Source: Hetaerina americana (Eukaryota; Arthropoda; Insecta; Odonata; Calopterygidae). Taken from it: a stretch of 64,000 nucleotides of DNA. This document shows positions 26,421 to 37,600 of this stretch, in pieces (positions within the stretch are counted from its first letter, which is position 1; each line of letters begins with the position of its first letter). The stretch is taken from the NCBI GenBank assembly GCA_022747635.1, contig JAKTNV010000003.1, forward strand, positions 94,099,290 through 94,163,289, given 5' to 3'. The notes beneath the pieces are model-generated. The model searched no databases and was not told the origin of the DNA. It was given only the letters and a program-made list of their open reading frames with translations. The position numbers and the translations under genes are program-made.

Positions 26421-26640
26421 TGAAGCTCTCAATGTACAGAGTCCATATTATATATACTAAACATAGGAGCTGGAGAAACCAGGGTGTCTCCATGTGCAGG
26501 GAGGGGTTGGGGAGAGGTGAAAGGGAAAAACCAAAGCCATTGAGGATGGGAGAAGAACGAGTAAAAGTGAGGGCTGGAAATTGAAGGTTTGTAGGGGAAG
26601 CAACTTATTAAGCATCCAAACTTATAGAGCAACCAAAGTC
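26389..26640 (-). mobile_element. 3' end of a Penelope-like element (decayed)
   Basis: On the minus strand a C-rich stretch (26480-26530), then TATATA-containing DNA (26450-26456), then a hammerhead-like motif at 26389-26420, followed by AT-rich DNA. The same order is seen at the 3' ends of the Penelope-like elements at 34047 and 54769. No coding part was found next to it; how far it extends to the right is unknown. Confidence 0.5.
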
Positions 26641-28020
26641 ATATAGCAAAGCCTTTGCTGCAGCCAAAATACTTGGTCAGCAATGGGGAAAAAGGTGATG
26701 ATACCATGATAAAAAGCATGTACTCTTCTTGCAGGAAGTGGTCATTTAGTGTCAGGTTTAGGTCAGTTTGGCAGAGAGCTGGATCAAAGGGATTCTAAGA
26801 AAGAAGATGGTGAGATGAAAAGTATCAAAAATAGGAAGAGTAACAAAGGTTCTTAATGCCTAGGATACGATAGTGAAGATATTTTAATATTATACCCCAG
26901 TACTACAGGTATTCATGTGAGTGGTAGTACGAATTGCTCATAGATGTGAAACTTCAAATAACATGTGACCGTCCAAGAATTCATTTTCAGACCTGAAAGA
27001 AGGAAGTAGTCCCCTCATGAGGTGGCAAATGGAGAGTTTGCTGAAGTAATGGGAATTCAATATTTGATAAAAGGAGTGTCTGGAGAAAAGGCTACAAAAC
27101 TGACGTATATTTTGAAGTGCAATTTATCTTAGTCTCAATCAGAAAGACTCCTAAAGAGTTTATAATGACAGAATAAAAAAGTCATGGTGGGGGTTAAAGG
27201 TACTGCAAAATATTTTTAGCAAGGGCCTTTATTGTTTTGAAACAGTAGTTGCAAGTAGAGAAGCTCATATGCCAAATGAATGTCGTCTCAGAGGAAGATC
27301 AACTGGGAAAGGTGTCTGTGGCTTTGTCACTTTAAAATAGAGTACCAACATTTTGAACACATCACATCAACAGTCAACTGCCCAAGGCTATGGCATCAAT
27401 GAAGAATGAATACTAGGCAACAAATTACCAGGGAAAAATGAAAAGGAAGCAGCTCCATTAGAGTGAGATAATGGAAGAAAAAAACATTCCAGTCAAAAAT
27501 GGAGGTGAATTCCAAAGTAAGCAGTTCAATAAGCAACTCCCAGAAATTGCATTTTCCAATGGCATACAAATTCAACACAAAAGAATGGGAAAGCTAAATA
27601 ACTAAATCAGACTCTGCTTTAATGATGTGAGAATATGGCCGCCATTAACTCAACATGTACTCCTTAAAGGCAAAGGGAGAAGAGCAGTATGCATACTTCG
27701 AACTGTGGCACACATGACAAGGCAGTTTTTTGATGTGTAGCTCGGCCCAACGCTTAGAAAAATGGGAAGCTGCAAGCACTCTGAACAAAGAGACAATAAA
27801 ATTAAAATAAGTAGTGGATTGTGAAATTGATATGAAACTTGGGGGAAGCATTAGATTTGCTGTTATTAGACATTAGGAGAGGAGGAGGAAGGGGGAGACT
27901 CAAGACTCAACAACAGAACTACTGCAGATGTGAAACTTTAAAATAAATTAGGTCAAGAAAAACTGACCCAATCCCCTGGCAACTTTTGTTATGGAATGGG
28001 ACAAGGAGATAAAGGTTAAT

Positions 28021-28310
28021 GTGGTGACAAGTGTACTGCTTCCCAACCCAGGGCTCATTTCCCAGCACTGGCAGGATTTTTCAGTGCCATCCCAGCCCCT
28101 ACTTGAGGTGCTTTGTGGAGAGCACTTAAAGTTGAGTATATCAGATGGAGAATTAAATTGTGGATCCCTTTTGTTAAGAATAGACTAATACCAATGCTGG
28201 GTTCCCCTAATCCTCACCTGAATATTTCACTTCTACCATATTACTCACACCTATCCACAACGGAACAAATTACCACAGGTGCCAGTCGACTGCCCTTATC
28301 AATCAATGGC
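28021..28310 (+). repeat. tRNA-derived SINE, family 1, copy B
   Basis: The A-box-like GTGACAAGTGTACTGC heads a body that shares GCACTTAAAGT and TTGTGGA-CCC blocks with the copy at 43847-44150 and the tail with the copy at 21236. The B box has decayed. Confidence 0.55.
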
Positions 28311-28319
28311 CAAGAATCT

Positions 28320-29580
28320 GACACCATCACAATACACAAACAATTAAGACATCAAGTAGTATTACAAGAAACAAAAGGTGGAATTGATTTTTTTTTGAAT
28401 ATTTTTTTTAATTGATAAAATTAGACAATATTCCTGCTGATTACTCACTGAGTCGGTCCAATATGGGATAGACAAGAAGTGATGGTAAATTTAATTTGGA
28501 GTCTGCATAAGAATGTTTACTGCTTGAGAATAGTATGACTGGTCTTGTTTGCTCATTTCAAATTTAATTCATTTTTCAACAAGCTTTAATTTTTTTTAAC
28601 ACATTACTATCTTGAACTGAGTGAATCAGTCAAATTTGTGTTAATTCTTTATTTTTAATTGGGAATAAATAGTTTTTTTTATTAAATGACTGCACTTCAA
28701 GTAGCTAGTTCTAAAACGCATGAACTATTCATGGGGGGGGGGGTGTATTAAAGATATACATACATCGAAGTATTAAAATAATAATGATTTATTTGTCCTA
28801 AGACTAGAAGAAAAAATGAGTGGGACATTTAAATGTTAATTTGTTCAGTTTGTCAATTAATTAATTTGTTCATTCTTTTTTTTCTTTTGGCACCTTCAGT
28901 TATCTTTTTCATGTAATTAGGCGAACATAACAGCCATCCAGTCATTGGTACCAGTAACAAACAGAATTAGGGTTATCTTTGATGAGGATGTATTCCCACT
29001 GGCACTCTAAAATGAAATTACCTCGTTAAATACATGAAAGTGTCTACCTAATAACCTTTAAAAAAAGACTTTCCCAAAGAGATTTTTAACCATAAAGGCT
29101 CTACACACTAATATGAAAATTCTGACAAGGCTCTTATTACATGAGCAACAGAGCCATTTTAGATAGTTTGCCTATTACATGTACTTAAGCTATTCTCAAA
29201 CCCACTAGAGGAGCTTAATTTCTGCAAAATAAAAAAAATAAATATTCAGGATTCCTCACAAAATCCTCTTTTCTTTATTTGACTGTAATTTACCCAAAAC
29301 AATACATGCAATCATGAATTATCTATAGGAATTACTATGAGAACAGCCTTACTTGGGAGTACTTTTGGTCACTATATTATTTTTTGTACTCTATGTGGTC
29401 GCATATATTCACCTCTCTCTTAAGCCTCAAGGCTCTTCTCCTAGTTACCAAGAAGTCAGCATAAGTACTTTGCTTTTAGAGATGATTTTTTTCCAAAGGA
29501 TATGAATTAGAATTAATATTTAAAATGGCACATAAATAGCGTAATTACCGAAATTAAGTATACAGATCCATCTTTATCAT
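28320..29580. other. Intergenic AT-rich DNA with an 11-G run
   Basis: No gene seen. A run of 11 G lies at 28733-28743. A TTTATT at 29586-29591 (AATAAA on the minus strand) just beyond could be the polyadenylation signal of the ELP6 gene. Confidence 0.4.
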
Positions 29581-29991
29581 AATTTTTTATTAATTTCATA
29601 TACCACGAAATTTTCCATAAGGTGTAAAATTTTAGACCTTAGGTAAAATTCTTATTAGAGAAGTACATGTTCTCTTTGAGCGCCATTCCAATGGCATTAT
29701 CACGGTCATCATGGCAAACTTATTACAAAGTTTGACATGGCCGTCAAGAATCAAGAAAATATTAACTCAAAAACCAACATCTTTAGTTACAAAACTTTGA
29801 TATGGATAACAAATCAAGGAAATAGAAATATTCCATAATTTAGTCATTTTAAATTCGAGGACACGCATGGTATATTGAAATGTATTTGTGTGCTTAAGAA
29901 ATACCACTTTTCCTTATAACTTTGGTGGAGCATATAAGGGCTTAATAATAACATAAAGAGCTTTCCTGTAACCTACAACACAAACCAATGA

Positions 29992-30768
29992 TTACACGAA
30001 AGCAGGAGACGTACCCGGAGAAAACATAACAATACGTCTTTCCTCCAACTTAAAGTGATACTCTTTCGTCGACCTGGCGGGGGACTTGTCATTGACCTTC
30101 CTGTCAACTTTCAACACTCCAGACACCTCACCACTCAATCCAGTACTTAGACCACTTACTTCAACTTTGATATTACACATGTGGCTTATGCCAGCAATCA
30201 CTTTCATAGACTCAGCATCATCTTTTCCATTATGACATAATGATACAAGGGAACAGCCATTCATTTCTAAAAGCATATTTCGACAATATTGGAAAAAGCT
30301 TAGAACTAGTGAAGCACTGCATCCCAAAATAAGGAAATCCGCTATATCATCAATAATGATACAAGGATATTTGTGGTAAAGATCAAATAAATTCTGAGCG
30401 TCCCTCCGTAACTTTAGAAATAAATCTTTAAGGAACAATTCTTCTTTTCCTATGCCTAAAATATAGTTTTCCTTTAATTCAGTAGTGAAATTTGATTCTA
30501 CCATTTTCATAACGTCTAAACACTTCACAAAGCCTTCCCCTTTGAGCTTCTGAAGGTTTCCACCCATCTTGATGCACACATTATGATAATGCCCAAAAGT
30601 ATTATGCGATGCCAAAAGACAAATAGGTATTTTGTTTTCAATACAATGACATATCACTGCACTAATAACAAAATTACCGTTGCTGCCACGATTTTCAGCA
30701 ATCGCTATCACTTTTCCGGGTAACTCCTCCTTATCAAGCTCAAGGGCCATACACAAATCATTAGCCAT
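29992..30768 (-). CDS. ELP6: Elongator complex protein 6 (ELP6)
   Basis: 258 residues in a single exon. ELP6 with ELP4 and ELP5 forms the hexameric RecA-like ring of Elongator, which is needed for mcm5/ncm5 modification of wobble uridines in tRNAs; it acts mainly in the cytoplasm. The match to animal ELP6 runs along the whole protein: GKVIAIAENRGSNGNFVI (the RecA-type strand with no Walker A lysine, as usual for ELP6), GHYHNVCIKMGG, the CIIIDDIADFLILG strand, FFQYCRN, LVSLCHNGKDD, GISHMCNIKVEVSGLSTGL and the C-terminal RIVMFSPGTSPAFV. Length fits the family (about 260). The ATG at 30768 is the first in frame and gives the expected N-terminus. It lies head to head with the dicarboxylate carrier gene. 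Confidence 0.9.
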   Translation of the reverse strand: MANDLCMALELDKEELPGKVIAIAENRGSNGNFVISAVICHCIENKIPICLLASHNTFGHYHNVCIKMGGNLQKLKGEGFVKCLDVMKMVESNFTTELKENYILGIGKEELFLKDLFLKLRRDAQNLFDLYHKYPCIIIDDIADFLILGCSASLVLSFFQYCRNMLLEMNGCSLVSLCHNGKDDAESMKVIAGISHMCNIKVEVSGLSTGLSGEVSGVLKVDRKVNDKSPARSTKEYHFKLEERRIVMFSPGTSPAFV

Positions 30769-31512
30769 CCTCAGGCGAAATGAGACGTTACGTCACCATA
30801 CAAAATCTTTTTATGGTAGGAGAAATTTATTCTTTATCCCTTTCAAGCAATCTCCTTCTTCGAGTTATAACACTGGTAACTGATAACCAAACAAATTAGA
30901 CGGCTGCCCTACTTAAATCAAAAGCCATAAACTTGAGTGCTGCTTTGCAGTCAGATATACGTTCATCATTTGTTTTGGTAAAGTTGACGTGCTAAATTCG
31001 AAGACCAATCCGGTAATTAGTATTTACTTTTGGGTGCCTAATTGTCACTAATTGTGATTTGCCATATATTTGATTATTAGAATACTTAGATATGAAAAAC
31101 TAGAATATGGATTTACTTATTTACTGCAAAATTATGCTTATAATTGGTGGAATATTGTGGCACGGAGAGTAAATTTTAACCTTCATTTGTGTCAAGGTTA
31201 TTATTGCATTATATTTGCAAAATATTTCGCGTGATGTAGTGTGTGCCTACTTAGCAGCTTGTGTCCCATGATGACTCCAATTTTGTCCTTGCAATATGAT
31301 TGACACATCAGCTGTCGATTGGATTAGCATGTGTTGTGTTAATATCCTTTAAAGCTATACCATAGCTGAGATTCGTCACAAGACTTCTTATAGTGGGAGC
31401 TAGCAGTAGGCCGAAGGTCTTACTACTGGTGTTGAGCAATTCCAGGATTTTAAACGGATATTTGGAGTAACGTATAACATTTTTTCAGGTTTTTCGTGAC
31501 ATTTTCAGTGCA
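30769..31512. promoter_or_regulatory. Divergent intergenic region, likely bidirectional promoter
   Basis: 744 bp separates the ATG codons of ELP6 (minus) and the dicarboxylate carrier (plus). Both are housekeeping-type genes, and such compact head-to-head pairs usually share a promoter. I saw no clear TATA box at a fixed place, and the transcription starts are unknown. An extra 5' non-coding exon of either gene cannot be excluded. Confidence 0.5.
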
Positions 31513-31611
31513 ATGGACAATGCGGTACCGAAAAGACTATCGAAATGGTACTTCGGAGGATTGGCTTCGGCTGGGGCAGCATGTTGTACACATCCCTTAG
31601 ATTTATTGAAA
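31513..31611 (+). CDS. SLC25A10: Dicarboxylate carrier exon 1
   Basis: 33 codons from the ATG to Lys of HPLDLLK; donor GTAAGT, phase 0. First transmembrane helix and signature of repeat 1. Confidence 0.93.
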
Positions 31612-34600
31612 GTAAGTAACCGTAAGTCAGGACCCTTTTAATATTTGTTGATAAATATTCATTCGTATCAGAGCTACTCGTACTGCCCAAGGAAGGGAGA
31701 GGCCCAGGTTCAATATTAATTCCTTTAAGAAAACTTCAAGCAACCTCATTATTCCAGTTTTTATAAATTGAGGATATTTGCTATTGATAGCAAATTGATT
31801 TTTCGATAGCAATTAGAGCAAACACGAATTTTAACTGGAATAAATGCTTAGTAGTGTTGAAATTTGTCTCTCCATAATTATAGTCAAACCTTTTATTTAC
31901 TGCAGGCTATGTCTTCAAAGCTATTTAATTAGATGCAAATGTGACCCCCATAAGTTTTTATGACCCTTTATAATGGGTTTTAGAAGGGATTTCTTAATTT
32001 AAAAGGAATATCACAGGTATGAAGTGTTGTTCAGGGAGAAGCCAGTATAAAAATCAGCCTATTTCATCCAGTCGGTTGTACCTCCTCATCTAGTGCAATT
32101 TTTTTGTTAAAAATACTGATAGAATTCTATTAATATTCTTAGTGAGGCATTATGGCTTGGTTTTCATCCAATATTTATTTTGGTAGCTGCCTATGATATA
32201 TATTTAGCTGAATTATTTGACCTTCAAAGGTCATAATCTCCTAGAGTTGAATCAAATCTATTGACTTAAATTGATACTAGGTACATAATTGAATTTTTGA
32301 CAGTTCTATATATATTGATATTCATAATTTTTTAAGGTATTTGAAACAGTTGATGTCATTCTTTGGATTATTTATGATTTATTTTTCCATTTCATTGATG
32401 TGTTATCTAATATACCACGTTATAAATGAATGCCAATTTATCCTTTTACTAATTTCTATTTAAATAAAGAAGAGGTAGGACAATTAGTGAAAAATATCAT
32501 AATTGTGATCTAATGTCTTTTTATTTACATCCAGTTTTAATGGAGATCGCTGAATAACAATATTTTACTTTGCATTGTTTGTAGTTTATATAGAGTTTTT
32601 ATATTTTGGATAAGAATGGTTATTTTGATAAAAAGTATTTAAATATGGAACACATTTTTGTTTTCAAAATAAATTCTCATCTTCTTGCTGTATGTTCTCC
32701 TAAATTAATTTATATTAATTATTAAACTGATGTTAAAAAATTATAACCTCATAAGTGGGTCTCCCAGGCTCTTGGGTAGCTTAATACGTTGAGGATTGGC
32801 TACTGATAATAAGGTTCAATGTGGATGGGTCAGGGTGATTATCAGACAGAACAGACGGCTAAACTTTATATGTAATAATATTAAATATAAATGCATTATT
32901 CTAGGGCCATGTTCTATATTGCAAACATATAGAAAAGCAGTGGTATAGATACACATTTTACTAGAAGTGGAACAATATTGTACTCTGTATATTTTACACA
33001 AATTTTATATATGAGAGGTTTCTGAAGAATTTTTCATTTGAGCAATGAGAATCGATATATCACTTAATTATACTTCAGAAGCAAAATGTTTTGCATAATA
33101 AATATAAGAGGATAATGAAAGGTAATATGGTATATTTCATCCTAGATTCTAATGTTACTAAATGTATATTTTATTAGAAAATTTTTAACGGGCATCTTTC
33201 AGTGAAGCAAAGGTGCATCAACCAGTTACTCACCAGAAACTATAATTCACATAATCCACAGAAGTGAACAAAGGAAGATTATATGGACTATTTTATTCTA
33301 GGTTATAATAATATTTATCATTTAATGCTATTGGCTTTCATTGGAAGAAATTTTGCATCAATTTAATTTATTATGTGGTCCAGAATGTCATTCCATACTC
33401 TTTAAAACAGAATTGATTGGCAGTTATTGTAATATGGGATTTAATGTAAACCAAAGCATTCTGCAAAACCCACATGAGTAAAGGAACACAATATATTATG
33501 CCAAAGAGAGATATCAAATTATTTTTTTACCTTTACTCTTTATGGCAGAGTGATAGGGAGAGAGATACACGAATTTTCACTGTGGAAATTTTAGACTTAT
33601 TGTGAATTGAACATGTTTTGACGACTGCATCTACTTCTGATGATGAAATATGCTTTCCACCATAGATATCCTAAGTATTGGATTATAGGAAAAAGTGGCA
33701 TTTGTTTAGTCTGCACTATAGGGAGGTGAGGGAACACATGGCCCATTTATTTTCATGAGATAATTGCAGCTTGCCATAGGTGAACGGAACATGTTTAGGC
33801 TTAAAGTGATTTTATCAGATACAATGACTAATCAATAAATGATCAAATCTATAAAACTATTACTGCATATACAATGCCCTTTAATCTAACACTGTGGCAT
33901 TAACTTAAAGTTTTGAACAATAAATTATGCAAATGAAAAAATATGATCATTCTTTATTCAACAAAGAGAGACATTTCAGGCATGATGTGGTGGAATATCA
34001 TAATAAATTAAAAATTGGCAATATTTTCTACAAAATAAAATTAATTAATGTGACCGGTTTCAATGTAACTACATCATCATCAGGTAACATTCATCACTCT
34101 GAATCCAGTATATATGCTGAAAAGCAAGTTATGGGAGGGTAGTGGAAAAGAGGGGAAAAGGGAGGAAAGGTGGAAGGCAGCATGGGTGACTATGTATGTG
34201 AGTGGGTGAGGGGGTAGGGAAGACAAAGGAAATAGGTGCAAAGTCCGGAGAGAACATCGTGGCTGGATGGAGGGAGATTTCCCATCGGGGGTGTGTCGCA
34301 CGAAGCGGCGCCATACTCCTAGGGCCGTGGAGAAAGCGGGTGAAGTTGGGGTTTTCACCCTGCCGTCGTTGACTTGGCTCATGGTATCAGCGCACAAAGG
34401 GTAAACTGGTGATTATGGGTTGGATATCACTTGTTTATTATGGTTCCAAGGGGCATGCCCAAGTGAGGGTTATCAGAAGGGTGAAGGCGGGATTTTCCTA
34501 ACTTTGAAATTGCCGATGATGGGGGGGGGGGGGGGTCCTGCAGTGTAGAACCTTCCCTCCTGGTCCATGAAGAAAGAGAGTGGGGAGTCAGGGCTACCCA

Positions 34601-37600
34601 CCTTGGTTGGGAAAGCATGGTCTCCATACACATCGGAGAGGGGGGGAGAAATTCCTATGAGTAGGGACAAGGGATATCACATGAACGTCATGGGAAGGAG
34701 ATAGAGAGCAGGGTGAAGATAAAAATTGGACTTCATTGATGAGCTCCAGGTCCTTGCGACGTATGATTTCTATGTCTTCCATGGCATCTAGCTTCTTTCC
34801 TTTATCCAAGTTGTGAAGCACTTTGAAGTCGAAGTCACAGAAATGGTTGGAATCAAGTAGATGTTTGGCAAATAAAGAATTAGTATGACCTGTAATATAG
34901 CCTTTCCTGTGTTTCATAATACGTATCGCAAAACTTCTACCTGTGTGACCAATATAAATTGCTCCACACTAACACTGAATTTCACAAAAAACCCCTTTTT
35001 TTATTGCATTCTATAGCGTCTTTTTCAAACATAAGGCTATGGACAGAGTAGCGGGGGTATAAAATGAAATGCGGAATTTGTCTTTGGGAAATCTGTCAGC
35101 GATTTTGTACGTCACAGAGATGTGCAAGTATATTTGTGCTGATGAATAAAAGGCTAAACAAATTTTGTATGACAATGCAAAAATTTCAGAGTGTAAAAAT
35201 TATTTGCCTTGACAGGAATTAGAACCTGGATCCCTCAATTTCCGACTGAGTGCTTTAGCCAGTTAAGCTACTGAAGCATCCTCTTACACTCCAAAATTTT
35301 GGTTCAAATTCCAATCAAGGCAAATAATTTTTACACTCTGACATTGTTGAATTGTAATGCACACTTAGCAGATGACTCTGTTGAAAGTTACTGATGCAGT
35401 ATCTCCCACAGTTTCTAGGAATTTGCCAAAGGTAAAACACTATAGTGTTTAAAGTTGACTTTAACATCGTGGACTGTGGTGCTTCGCGCACGACTACAAA
35501 TGCTTGTGACATTGTATGTATGGTATTTTGTCGCAACATCATGCTCCTTTAAAAGCCCCGAAAATTTCAGGGTGTAAAAGGATGCTTCGTTAGCTTAAAT
35601 GTCTACAGCACTTGGTCAAACATTCAGGGATCCGTGTTCAAATCCTGGTCAAGGCAAATGATTTTTTTGCTCTGAAATTGTTGCATTGCAATGCATATTT
35701 AGCAGATGACTAAGTTAAAAGGTACTGTTGTGATATGTCCCGCAGATTCTAGGAAATTTTGGTATGCTCTATTTCATGAACGTGATTTCTCTACAGGTCC
35801 ATTTGCAAACACAGCAGGAGGGTAAGCTGTCAATCATACGACTGACCTTTAATATTGTTAAGCAACAAGGAGTTTTGGCTCTGTACAATGGTCTTTCTGC
35901 ATCCTTATGTCGACAGCTAACGTATTCAACTACACGCTTTGGCATCTATGAGGTTTGTGGGATTTGCTTTTGAAAAAGGCACTTTAGAAATACTCCGTAG
36001 TTGCATGTATTAATGATTAATATGAAAATGCACTTTGTTTCTATCAGCTTCTATCTATCACCACAGCATGTCCAAAAAGTGTCAAGTAAGTGAGATGTAT
36101 AAATTACCTCTTTTTATATTCTGAGTCTTGAGTAATTCTGATCTTTACTTAACGTTGCAGTTTTGGTTAAAGTTTTTTTCTGTCTGAATATAATTAGTGC
36201 TTGACTGTAGAAGTGTGTATTTTTTATCCCAAATGCCTCTCCTGCTTTGTGATAGTATACCAGATTCTTTTCATTGTTAAAAATTAATAAGGATCAGTTA
36301 AATCTTAAAGCTTTGGTCTTCATATCAAAATTGATCCCAAAGGCATGGTGACTTTTGGTAAATCTGACTGGATTTTAGGTAAAGTTAAATCAGGCAAGGT
36401 CTTGTTATAAAAGTGCAGTAGTTTTCGAAGGCCAAATTTAAAGTCATGATCTTGTCCTGAGTTTTTGAATTGAGTCACTTAATTTTATAAATCTTCACTC
36501 ATATTTTAGAATTCAACTTAAAGAATAAAAATATTGAACTTTCTAAATTGTTACACTTAATATTTTACAAAAATATTTTGGAATTCATCACATGTGTATA
36601 TTATTATTGCAATTAATAATCAGTTAGTAAATGAAAAAAGCCATAAGACTAAATGAAAATCTTAGGGAAAGATTACCATTTTGTCAAAAATTTGCTTAGA
36701 CTGAAGAAACCTGATTAACCTTTCGCAAAAATTTTATTCCTAAGGTAAAATTGAAATTTCAAGGAAACAAGAAAACCTTGAGGCTGCATAGTTCAGGTGG
36801 ATTATGATGAAAAAATAAGGGAAACTAATTGACAAACAATGACTATACGAGATCCCATTATTCAAGAGCACTTAAATTGTTAACAACTTAATCTTAGGAG
36901 AAAGGGGAGTGAAGAGGAAATAATATTAAGATTCAGCCTTTATGTATTTTTTTCTTCTCTTCCTTAACCAAAAAAATTTGTTGTCTCATGCGTAACTTTG
37001 TGGAATTTGCATAACATACTGAAATGTAATGAAATAATTGACTTTGTAATTCCACACACTTTATTTTAAAAACACACAAGGTTTCGACGTTGAACGTCAT
37101 CATCAGGACCTGATGATGACGTTCAACGTCGAAACCTAGGTCTTGTTTTTAAAACAAAGTGTGTGGAATTACAAAGTCAATTATTTCATTACATTTCTCT
37201 TCCTTAACTACTGATATTCTACCCCTTCAACATTATCCCCGTTTTATGTCTGACTAATTCCCCAAATGGAGTGAAGAATGTTTAAATAGATGCATCTAAT
37301 GCCATTGCTAATCATTTGGTTTGAAATAAACACCCCAATGATCTTTCACACCCAGTGAAGTTTTTATCACCAGACCATTGTTAATATATAAATTCTGCAA
37401 TACTGACAATGATAAATAGAGTTATGATTTTTATATGACTATATTAATGCCAGATAATTGCAATAGTAAATACAATGATCCCTACTCACTTACATAAACT
37501 GGATCCGCAGCCATGAACACTAGCAGAAAATAATATCTTCACATGCGCAAATGGTTAGTTGGTATGTGCAGATATAATACTTTGTTCACTGAAAAATTGT

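Larger units (their letters stand above)
34047..35150 (-). mobile_element. Penelope-like element fragment (GIY-YIG end and 3' terminus) in intron 1
   Basis: The minus strand from about 35010 reads the end of a Penelope-like protein: CGAIYIGHTGRSF (GIY-YIG core), then MKHRKGYITGHTNSLFAKHL, DSNHFCDFDFKVLHN and LDAMEDIEIIRRKD (the catalytic Glu helix). One in-frame stop precedes CGAIYIG. Part of the RT-GIY linker (DRFPKDKFRISFYTPATLS) is readable up to about 35110. A C-rich 3' UTR follows, then TATATA and a hammerhead-like motif at 34052-34084. The RT itself is missing, so it is a 5'-truncated dead copy. It is a different subfamily from the one at 54733-56787. Confidence 0.8.
36969..37194. mobile_element. 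226-bp foldback element, likely a non-autonomous Penelope derivative
   Basis: The insert is bounded by exact 14-bp direct repeats. Inside, 37021-37107 and 37109-37197 (the last three bases shared with the repeat) form an almost perfect inverted repeat around a single A; the arms differ by a short block beside GAAACC and a few bases. Each arm contains the hammerhead-like core CTGATGATGACGTTCAACGT-C-GAAACC, and the rest of the arm resembles the AT-rich ends after the motif in the Penelope-like elements here. Penelope-like elements make target duplications of variable length, often around 10-15 bp, which fits. High arm identity suggests a recent insertion. Confidence 0.7.

Noticed and set aside
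26429..26632. 67-codon open frame on the minus strand
   Set aside because: Pro/Ser/Phe-rich translation of the C-rich Penelope 3' UTR; no domain.
28021..28310. Exon of a gene with the open frame at 28113-28415
   Set aside because: The sequence is a SINE copy that recurs at 43847 and 21236; the frame is incidental.
34594..34917. Independent host gene of 107 codons
   Set aside because: Its first half is the GIY-YIG C-terminal part of a Penelope-like protein; the second half is 3' UTR reading.
35215..35285. A functional tRNA gene on the minus strand
   Set aside because: Strongly tRNA-like, but the same head plus body recurs twice within 500 bp, which identifies a SINE.
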